Source: Burkholderiaceae bacterium (GTDB taxonomy: Bacteria; Pseudomonadota; Gammaproteobacteria; Burkholderiales; Burkholderiaceae_F). Taken from it: a DNA stretch of 64,000 nt. The stretch covers positions 62,001 through 126,000 of the forward strand of contig JALHMQ010000007.1 in the NCBI GenBank assembly GCA_022843955.1, in the 5' to 3' direction. The notes beneath the pieces are model-generated. The model searched no databases. It saw only the letters and a list, made by a program, of their open reading frames with translations, and was not told the origin of the DNA. Positions 57,746 through 64,000 of this stretch are shown in pieces; position 1 is the stretch's first letter; every line of letters starts with the position of its first letter. Both the position numbers and the translations under genes were made by a program.

Positions 57746-60115
57746 TCAGGCGACACGGCGATGTTCGGCCGGACCGGTGCCCGACGCTTGCTGCGCCAGG
57801 CGGCGGAACAAGATCGTCACGGTCGCGCCGCCTGCCGACCCCACGTTGCGGTTGACGAGCTCGATGCGCGCACCATGCTCATCGACGATCTTCTTCACCA
57901 TCGCCAAGCCGAGTCCGGTGCCGCTCGGCTTGGTGGTGACGTATGGCTCGAAAGCTCGCCTCAGTATATTCGTCGGGAACCCCGGGCCATTGTCCTCGAC
58001 GGCGAAGCGTACGCCAGTGGCGGACCCCGCTCCAACGCTGCCCCCTTCCTCGACGCTGACGGGCTCGGTTCGCACCACGATGCGCGGCCGGTCGGTCACT
58101 TCGTCGCCGCCGTCGGCGCGCGCCGCGCGGGCGCTGTCGATGGCTTCCTGCGCGTTGGATATCAGGTTGTGGATCACCTGCCGCAGCTGGCCGGCGTCAC
58201 CGAGTATCGGCGGCACCGCCGCCCCGAGCTTGAGGTCGATCTGTGCGCCGGCGGTCCCGTACAGGCCAGCCACCTCCTCGATCAGCGTGTTCAAGTCGAG
58301 CGGCGCCAGGCGGGCGGGCGGCACCCGCGCATAGTCGCGGAAGTCATCCACCATCCGCTTCATCGCCGCCACCTGGCTGACGATGGTGGCCGCACCGCGC
58401 ATCAGCACGTCGGCCTGCTCAGGCGGCAGGCGCGGCGACAGCTTCATCTGCAATCGCTCCGCGGCCAGCTGGATCGGCGTCAGCGGGTTCTTGATCTCGT
58501 GCGCCAGGCGCCGGGCCACTTCGCCCCAGGCGACCGCGCGCTGCGCCGAGATGACCTGCGTGATGTCGTCGAACACGACCACATAACCGGGCCCGTCGTC
58601 CAGCGGCAGCCGCGAGCCGCGCACCAGCAGCGCGAGCGGCTCGGCGCCCGGCACGCTGCCGGCGCGCGGCACCTCGATCTGCTGCTGCCACGAGTCCTTC
58701 GGCGTGGCACTGAGCGCCTGGTCCTCGAAGGCGCTGGCGAGCTTCTCCGCCAACGCCGGCACCAGCTGATGCAGCCGCTCTCCCGCGCGCGGTGCCAACG
58801 GCAGGCCAAGGATGCGGCTGGCGCCATAGTTGGCCGTCACCAGTTGCCAGTCCTGATTGGCCACGATCACGCCGGCCGACAGATTGCCCAGCACGCGCTC
58901 GAGATACGCCTTGGCGTTCTCCAGTTCCCGTTGCTTGGCCTCCACCGCATCGCGCGCCTGGCCGAGCTGCGTCGTCATCGCGTTGAACGAGCGCGCCAGC
59001 ACGTTCAGTTCATCGTTGCCGCGGAACTCGCGCACGCGTCGCCGGTAATCGCCTTCGGCCACCGCACGCGTGCCCTCGGCCACGTGGAGCAGCGGGGCCG
59101 TCATCGAACTGGCCAGCAGTACCGCTGAGGCCATGGCGGCGAACACCGCCAGCAGCAACGTGAGCGTCAGCGTGAGCGTGTAGATCTTGCGCAGGCCGGT
59201 GCGCGACAGCGACAGCTCCTGATACTCGCGGTAGCCGTCCTGCAGCGCCTGCGCGTTGGCCGCCACCGACGGCGGCACGCGCTGCACCAGCTGCAGGAAA
59301 CGACGCTCGCCACGCACCTCGGGCGCTGCGGGCGGCGGCGGCACCAGGAACGGCCGGCGAGTTTCGCTGGTCGGCAGCGGCGGCGCTTCCACCGCCGGTG
59401 CCGAGGGCAATGGGATCGGCACGATCACCCGGGTGCGCAGTCCGAGCCTGGGGTCCGTCGACAGCGGATCGCCCTCGATGAGCGCCACGCTGCGCTGCGC
59501 CCGCGCCTGTCGCAACACCGACGGCGCCGGCACGTCGGGCGCGAGCGCGGTGCCGCGCGCGCTGCTGGTGCCGACCAGATTGCCACTGGCGGTGACGAGC
59601 AGCGCCTCGTGCACGCCGGCACGGTCGCGCGCGCGGTCGAGTGCGGCAAGCTGGCCGCTCTCCGACGTGTCTGCGAGTTCGAGCGCGATCGAGCGGCCCT
59701 TGACGTTGAGATCGGCCAACTGCGCCTCCAGCGCCGCCCGGCCCAGCGTCAAGCCCGATTCCAGCGCGCGGTCGACGCGCACGTCGAACCAGCTTTCGAT
59801 CGACCGCGACAGGAACTCGACCGAGACGACGTAGATCAGCAGGCCGGGCAGCACGCCGACCAGGGCAAAGGCGACCGCGAAGCGCGCCATCAGGCGCGCC
59901 CCGAAGCGACGCTGGCGCATGCGCCGCACCAGGCGCGCCACCAGCAGCACCACCAGCACGGCCAGCGCCAGCGCCACCGCACCGTTGATCGCGAGCAGCA
60001 GCGGATAGTTGCGCTCGAAGGCGGCCGTGTTGCCGCTGGCCGCCGCCAGCAGGTACAGCAGCACCCCGCCCAGCGCGAGCGCGATCAGGAAGCCGTAGCG
60101 CAGCGAACGGGACAT
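57746..60115 (-). CDS. NtrY-like sensor histidine kinase
   Basis: A 789-residue membrane kinase from the ATG at 60115. Three membrane segments lie in the first 100 residues, then a periplasmic domain, a fourth segment LTLTLTLLLAVFAAMASAVL and a HAMP region EGTRAVAEGDYRRRVREF. A PAS domain contains YLERVLGNLSAGVIVANQDW. The phosphorylated His539 is in RRLAHEIKNPLTP. ATPase boxes are NLISNAQEAIDSA, VEDNGPGFP and GTGLGLAMVKKI. Partner of the regulator downstream (94 bp gap). The signal is likely nitrogen- or respiration-linked, by analogy with NtrY. Confidence 0.93.
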   Translation of the reverse strand: MSRSLRYGFLIALALGGVLLYLLAAASGNTAAFERNYPLLLAINGAVALALAVLVVLLVARLVRRMRQRRFGARLMARFAVAFALVGVLPGLLIYVVSVEFLSRSIESWFDVRVDRALESGLTLGRAALEAQLADLNVKGRSIALELADTSESGQLAALDRARDRAGVHEALLVTASGNLVGTSSARGTALAPDVPAPSVLRQARAQRSVALIEGDPLSTDPRLGLRTRVIVPIPLPSAPAVEAPPLPTSETRRPFLVPPPPAAPEVRGERRFLQLVQRVPPSVAANAQALQDGYREYQELSLSRTGLRKIYTLTLTLTLLLAVFAAMASAVLLASSMTAPLLHVAEGTRAVAEGDYRRRVREFRGNDELNVLARSFNAMTTQLGQARDAVEAKQRELENAKAYLERVLGNLSAGVIVANQDWQLVTANYGASRILGLPLAPRAGERLHQLVPALAEKLASAFEDQALSATPKDSWQQQIEVPRAGSVPGAEPLALLVRGSRLPLDDGPGYVVVFDDITQVISAQRAVAWGEVARRLAHEIKNPLTPIQLAAERLQMKLSPRLPPEQADVLMRGAATIVSQVAAMKRMVDDFRDYARVPPARLAPLDLNTLIEEVAGLYGTAGAQIDLKLGAAVPPILGDAGQLRQVIHNLISNAQEAIDSARAARADGGDEVTDRPRIVVRTEPVSVEEGGSVGAGSATGVRFAVEDNGPGFPTNILRRAFEPYVTTKPSGTGLGLAMVKKIVDEHGARIELVNRNVGSAGGATVTILFRRLAQQASGTGPAEHRRVA

Positions 60116-60285
60116 GTCAGAGGCGGGCGCCAGGAACGCCGGAAAGAGCGTCGGTCCAGCATCGCTGCGGCCCGGATGCAATGCGCATGCGATGCCTCCT
60201 CCCGGACGTCGCCCGCGCCCGGTCGGGGCAGGCATCGATGGATAAGCTTTGCGGGTCAGTCATGGCCACCGGACTGCCCCGACCG

Positions 60286-60915
60286 TCAACGCGTCAGGTC
60301 TGCGGAAACGTTGACGTTGCGCCAATCCGAGGCCAGCGTCCAGTCGCGGTTGGTAAGCGCGTTGATCTGGAACGGCTTAGGCAGCTGGCTGGTGTCCAGC
60401 CGCATGCGCAACTGCGCCCGGTAGTCCTCGTCGGGGCGCAGGGTGCCGCGTTCGAGCACTTTCCAGCCACGCACACGGCGCATTGTCGCCAGCGCCTCGG
60501 CCAGCGTGTCGAACGGCAGCGCAAGGCTGCCGCGCGCGAGTCGGTACTGGCGCGTGAGCGCGCTGTAGGTGAGCCGGTAGGTCAGGGTCCGCTGTGCGAG
60601 CTGGCGATCGAACCAGTACCAGCGCTCGCGATACAACTCGAAGTCGACCACGAAGTACAAGGCGATGCCGCGGTTGACCGCATCTTCCAGCACATAGGGC
60701 AGTTCGAAATCGAAGTCGGCGTCGAGCGTGACGCCGGGCTCGCCGCCCTCGACCACCAGCGCCAACTGGGCGCTGGTGACGTCGATACGGTCAGCCGCGA
60801 ATGCCGGCGCGCGCCAGGCCAGCAGGAAAATGGTGGCCGCCAACAGGGCGAGCAGCGCCCGGCGCCTCCGACTGCCCGGGGCGCGTACTGCGAGATTCCG
60901 GGCCGCGCACTGCAT
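60286..60915 (-). CDS. DUF4390-family exported protein
   Basis: A 209-residue protein with an N-terminal membrane/signal segment (RALLALLAATIFLLAWRAPA) and a DUF4390 body: LEDAVNRGIALYFVVDFELY, RERWYWFDRQLAQRTLTYRL and SALTRQYRLARGSLALPFDT. The family is conserved in betaproteobacteria next to ntrYX and rsmB; function unknown. Starts 12 bp after rsmB. Confidence 0.88.
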   Translation of the reverse strand: MQCAARNLAVRAPGSRRRRALLALLAATIFLLAWRAPAFAADRIDVTSAQLALVVEGGEPGVTLDADFDFELPYVLEDAVNRGIALYFVVDFELYRERWYWFDRQLAQRTLTYRLTYSALTRQYRLARGSLALPFDTLAEALATMRRVRGWKVLERGTLRPDEDYRAQLRMRLDTSQLPKPFQINALTNRDWTLASDWRNVNVSADLTR

Positions 60916-60927
60916 GGTCGGGGTAAG

Positions 60928-62322
60928 TCAGCTTTGTTTTTCGAGCAGCGCGTAGAAGAAGCCGTCGTGCACGCCGGGCCAGCCTTCCGCCGTGCCTGCA
61001 TCGGTTTCGGCGGGGACAAGTTGCACGGTCGGCTCTGCGAGCCGACCGCTGCCGCCGCGCACCGGCAGCGGGATCAGGCGCGCGCCGGGTGTACGGGCGA
61101 CAAACCTTTGAATCTGCTGGCTTCCTTCCTCGGAAAACACCGAGCAGACCGCGAAAAGCAATCTACCAGCGGGTGCCAGCAGCGGCCACAGCGCATCCAG
61201 CAATCGCGCCTGCTGCGTTGGTAATTGCGCAACATCTTCCGGGCGTCGCAACCACGGGATGTCCGGATGCCGCCGGACGATGCCGCTGGCGGTGCAAGGC
61301 GCATCGAGCAGGATGCGGTCGTAGTGATCCGGAGGCAGGCGACCTTCGCGGGCGGCGCGCAGCACGTCGGTCACCAGCACGCGCACGGTGGCGCCCGCAT
61401 GCTTGCCCAGTCGTGCGAGGTTCTGATCGATGCGCTGCGCGCGCTCGGCGTCGATGTCCACCGCGGTCAGGTCGATGGCCGCCAGCGCCGCCAGGTGCGC
61501 GGTCTTGCCGCCCGGCGCGGCACAGGCATCGAGGACGGCCATGCCGTCGGCCAGGTCGAGCCACTCGGCGGCCAGCTGGGCACCGGCGTCCTGCACCGTG
61601 ACCTCGCCCGCGGTGAACCCCGGAATCCGCTCGACCGGGCAGGCCTGATGCAGCCAGACGCCCGCGGTGCCGACGGCGGTGGCATCGAGCTGCGCCTGCG
61701 CCAGCCGCTCCAGATAGGCCGCGCGCGTGGTGCGCAGCAAATTGACGCGCAGCACGAGCGGCGGCGGTTCGCGCTGCAGTTCGGCGATCGCCTGCCAGTG
61801 CTGCGGATAGTCGCGCTGCAGCCGCTGCAGCCACCAGCTCGGCAGGTTGTGGCGCACCGCGTCGTCGCGTTCGGCTTCATCGACGAGCGCATCGAACTGG
61901 CGCAGCGCATTGCGCAGCACGGCGTTGATGAAACCCGCGGCGCCTTCGGTGGCCCCGTCCTGCTTGGCCGCCTGCACCGCCTGGTCGACCACCGCATAGG
62001 CGGCGTGACGCGCGGTGGCCAGCTGTGCCAGAGCGACGCCCAGCAGCGCCGCCACCGGCTCCGATGGCGGCCGCGTCGCCAGCCGGGCGATCAACGCGTC
62101 GGTCAGCGCGCGATGTCGGGCCGCCGTGAACGCGATGTCCTTGGCGGCAGCGGCGGCCCGTGGGTGCATCCTGCGGCCGCCGATCTGCGCGGAGATGCGC
62201 TCGTGCGCCAGCGCCAGGCCGCGCTCCAGCGGCATCCCTTCGCGCAGCCGCGCACTGGCGACGGCGGCAATCCACATCGCCTGGGCCAGCGGCGGCGCAC
62301 CGATCTCCGCAGCATCGTTCAT
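60928..62322 (-). CDS. rsmB: 16S rRNA (cytosine967-C5)-methyltransferase RsmB
   Basis: Methylates C967 of 16S rRNA; 464 residues from the ATG at 62322. An NusB-like N-terminal domain has AVVDQAVQAAKQDGATEGAA and GFINAVLRNALRQFD. The SAM-dependent half contains LDACAAPGGKTAHLAAL, DRILLDAPCTASGIVRRHPD with the catalytic cysteine, and FAVCSVFSEEG with the second cysteine. The longer frame to 63708 runs through the fmt gene and is not the start. The gap to fmt holds a 35-bp direct repeat. Confidence 0.95.
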   Translation of the reverse strand: MNDAAEIGAPPLAQAMWIAAVASARLREGMPLERGLALAHERISAQIGGRRMHPRAAAAAKDIAFTAARHRALTDALIARLATRPPSEPVAALLGVALAQLATARHAAYAVVDQAVQAAKQDGATEGAAGFINAVLRNALRQFDALVDEAERDDAVRHNLPSWWLQRLQRDYPQHWQAIAELQREPPPLVLRVNLLRTTRAAYLERLAQAQLDATAVGTAGVWLHQACPVERIPGFTAGEVTVQDAGAQLAAEWLDLADGMAVLDACAAPGGKTAHLAALAAIDLTAVDIDAERAQRIDQNLARLGKHAGATVRVLVTDVLRAAREGRLPPDHYDRILLDAPCTASGIVRRHPDIPWLRRPEDVAQLPTQQARLLDALWPLLAPAGRLLFAVCSVFSEEGSQQIQRFVARTPGARLIPLPVRGGSGRLAEPTVQLVPAETDAGTAEGWPGVHDGFFYALLEKQS

Positions 62323-62342
62323 TGGACTACCTTCGCGTGGTT

Positions 62343-62437
62343 CGCTCCGGGATTCGCCCTTGGGGCGGCCCGGCGGGCCGACGGGACGACCCTCGCGCTG
62401 CGCGCTCCGGGATTCGCCCTTGGGGCGGCCCGGCGGG
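62343..62437 (-). repeat. Two identical 35-bp direct repeats, 60-bp period, between fmt and rsmB
   Basis: A 35-bp unit beginning CGCTCCGGGATTCGCCCTTG is present at 62343-62377 and identically at 62403-62437. In one reading frame each encodes PPGRPKGESRS, a peptide seen as a spurious translation in betaproteobacterial genomes. The repeat is outside both genes and ends one base before the fmt stop codon. Confidence 0.85.
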
Positions 62438-62438
62438 C

Positions 62439-63455
62439 TCATGGCAACGCCTGCGCCGTTGGCGGTGAAACCACCACGGCCCCCGACGCAATCGGGCAGC
62501 CGGCGAGAAACTCGCGCGCCGGCAGCCGCTTGCCGCCGGCACGCTGCATCTCGGTCACGCGCAGCACCCCGGCACCGGTGGCGATGCACAGGCCGGCCGC
62601 ATCGGCGGCGAGCACGGTGCCGGGCGCCGCATCGAACGTTGCCGCATCGGCTTGCGCCGCCCACACGCGAATCACGTCGTCGCCCCACCGCAAGCTGGCG
62701 ACCGGGAACGGGTCGAAGGCACGCACCTGGCGCGCCAGTTCGGCCGCACTTCGGCGTGGATCGAGCCAGCTCTCGTGCTTGGCAAGCTTGTTCGCGTAGG
62801 TGACGCCCGCCTCCGGCTGCACGCGCGCGGTCAACTCGCCGCGCCCGGCGCGCCGCAGGGCGTCGACGATCAGGCGCGCGCCCAGTGCCGCCAGTGCTGC
62901 CGTGAGGCTCGCCGTGGTGTGATCGGCGGCGATCGCGATCTGGTCTTCCAGCAGCATCGGGCCGGTATCCAGGCCGGCTTCCATCTGCATGATGGTGACG
63001 CCCGTGTACGTGTCCCCGGCTTCGATCGCCCGCGCGATCGGTGCGGCGCCGCGCCAGCGCGGCAACAGTGACGCGTGGATGTTGATGGCCCCCAGTTGTG
63101 AGCCGTCGTGCTGGCGCAGGCCGGCCGGAATGTCGAGCACCGCCTGCGGCAGGATCAGCCCATAGGCGGCCACGACGAGCACGTCCGGTCGCGCCGCGCG
63201 CAGCGCGTCGTGCTCGGCCTGCGCCGCTTCGCCACCGCGCTTGAGGCTCAGGGTCAGCGGCGTGCGGGTCTCGATACCGTGCGCCTGCGCCAGCTGGCGC
63301 ACCGGCGAGGCGAGCAGCTTCATCCCGCGACCGGCCGGGCGGTCGGGCTGGGTCAGAACCAGGGGGATGGACCAGCCGGCGGTGGGGGCCGCCTCGATCA
63401 GGCGGGCCAGGGCCGCCGCCGCAAACTCGGGCGTGCCGGCGAAGACGATGCGCAT
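62439..63455 (-). CDS. fmt: Methionyl-tRNA formyltransferase
   Basis: Formylates initiator Met-tRNA; 338 residues. [20 protein letters not shown] is the conserved start. The catalytic Asn-His pair appears in [20 protein letters not shown] with the loop [20 protein letters not shown]. The C-terminal OB-fold domain ends at residue 338. Standard partner of def and rsmB in bacterial gene clusters; here rsmB follows across the direct repeat, and a LytTR regulator lies upstream instead of def. Confidence 0.96.
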   Translation of the reverse strand: MRIVFAGTPEFAAAALARLIEAAPTAGWSIPLVLTQPDRPAGRGMKLLASPVRQLAQAHGIETRTPLTLSLKRGGEAAQAEHDALRAARPDVLVVAAYGLILPQAVLDIPAGLRQHDGSQLGAINIHASLLPRWRGAAPIARAIEAGDTYTGVTIMQMEAGLDTGPMLLEDQIAIAADHTTASLTAALAALGARLIVDALRRAGRGELTARVQPEAGVTYANKLAKHESWLDPRRSAAELARQVRAFDPFPVASLRWGDDVIRVWAAQADAATFDAAPGTVLAADAAGLCIATGAGVLRVTEMQRAGGKRLPAREFLAGCPIASGAVVVSPPTAQALP

Positions 63456-63500
63456 GCGGCCGATTGTAGGGGCGCGCCGCCGCGCACCGGCGGCCGCCGT

Positions 63501-64000
63501 CTACATCTGGCGGAACAGGTGCACGTACTGCCGCGCCACCGGCAGCTCGCGCGCGTACTCGCGCATGCGCACGAAGAGCTTGCCGGCGATGTCGCGGCGG
63601 GTGCCGGCCACCGCATGCAGGTTGACGATCACCGACCGATGGATCTGCGCGAATTCGGCCGGATCGAGCTGCGCCGCCAGATCCGACAGCGGCACCCGGA
63701 TCAGCCACTCGCGCAGCTCCTTGCCATCGCGCGCATACACGCAGGTGTACTTGTCGTCGGCCTGGATATAGACCACGTCGGCGACCGAAATCTGCTCGGT
63801 GATCTCGCCGTCGCCGTTCTTCTTGCTGGCGCGGATCCAGCGCAGATGATGGCGCGACGACCCCTGCAGATGCTGTGCGAGCTGCGCCAGCAGGCCGTCG
63901 AGCGGCGGCGCCGGCATCTGCGCTGCCTGCGCGGCGCGCAACTTCTCGACGGTGCGCGCCAGTCGCTCATCGTTGACGGGCTTGAGCAGGTAGTCCACAG
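63501..64000 (-). CDS. LytTR response regulator, 5' part cut by the window end
   Basis: The last 165 residues of an AlgR/LytR-type regulator. The first visible residues (VDYLLKPVNDERLARTVEKL) are the end of a receiver domain with its conserved lysine. The LytTR DNA-binding domain follows, with VADVVYIQADDKYTCVYARD, LREWLIRVPLSDLAAQLDPA and FAQIHRSVIVNLHAVAGTRR, diagnostic of this fold. The start and phosphorylation site lie beyond position 64000. The end is 45 bp before fmt, a separate gene with an independent start. Confidence 0.9.
   Translation of the reverse strand, partial: VDYLLKPVNDERLARTVEKLRAAQAAQMPAPPLDGLLAQLAQHLQGSSRHHLRWIRASKKNGDGEITEQISVADVVYIQADDKYTCVYARDGKELREWLIRVPLSDLAAQLDPAEFAQIHRSVIVNLHAVAGTRRDIAGKLFVRMREYARELPVARQYVHLFRQM

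Noticed and set aside
60928-63708. 926-residue frame joining rsmB to sequence within fmt
   Set aside because: Continuous only because no stop occurs in the direct-repeat gap; rsmB has a proper ATG and domain start at 62322 and the extension is out of frame with fmt.

Overview
The window is a very GC-rich chromosomal segment from a betaproteobacterium, most likely Burkholderiales. Support for this is inference from gene content: a DUF3567 gene, the fmt-rsmB-DUF4390-NtrY/NtrX-trkA block, a urea-transport/urease cluster with a GNAT gene between ureA and ureB, many GTG/TTG starts and 1-4 bp stop/start overlaps. No rRNA, tRNA, CRISPR array, insertion sequence or phage gene was seen.

Layout. (1) 100-8316: sulfur uptake. 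A sulfate-binding protein (sbp) and a thiosulfate-type binding protein (cysP) precede cysT-cysW-cysA, a rhodanese and a CysB-type LysR regulator; a degenerate EAL-domain protein lies between the two binding proteins on the other strand. (2) 8800-15450: a compact exosortase locus. It encodes a secreted accessory protein, a VIT-vWA surface protein with a PEP-CTERM-like tail, an exosortase with a C-terminal periplasmic domain, and a monofunctional GT51 peptidoglycan transglycosylase. It looks like a one-enzyme, one-substrate surface-anchoring system and is the most unusual locus here. (3) 15611-21539: a receiver-TPR protein, esterase, NAD(P)-binding protein, small lipoprotein, HAD hydrolase and small conserved proteins, the last ones running off metH. 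(4) 21539-26655: full-length cobalamin-dependent methionine synthase and a trimeric porin. (5) 26854-40352: one long urea island in the order urtA, urtB, LysE-type exporter, urtC, urtD, urtE, ureD, ureA, GNAT, ureB, ureC, ureE, ureF, ureG, interrupted by a 551-bp inverted repeat between urtD and urtE. UreB carries a lysine-rich tail. A sigma54-like promoter stands before urtA, as expected for nitrogen control.

(6) 40478-49521: small two-gene cassettes and transporters: XRE regulator/membrane protein, thioredoxin-like and rhodanese proteins, an SbtA-like permease divergent from a LysR gene, a GMC oxidoreductase, an MFS transporter, DUF3567, an alpha/beta hydrolase and a CobW-like remnant. (7) 49529-64000, all minus strand: trkH, a TRAP transporter (dctP, dctQ, dctM) sitting between trkH and trkA, trkA, an NtrX-like regulator without an AAA+ domain, an NtrY-like kinase, DUF4390, rsmB, fmt and the 3' part of a LytTR response regulator cut by the window end.

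Repeats are a second theme. A hairpin family with a conserved asymmetric core (GTGTAC on the 5' arm, ACGTGCAC on the 3' arm) occurs four times, once inside the VIT-vWA coding sequence. Other palindromes fill the urtA-urtB, urtD-urtE and MFS-DUF3567 gaps. Functions below are assigned by reading motifs and context; no database search was run.
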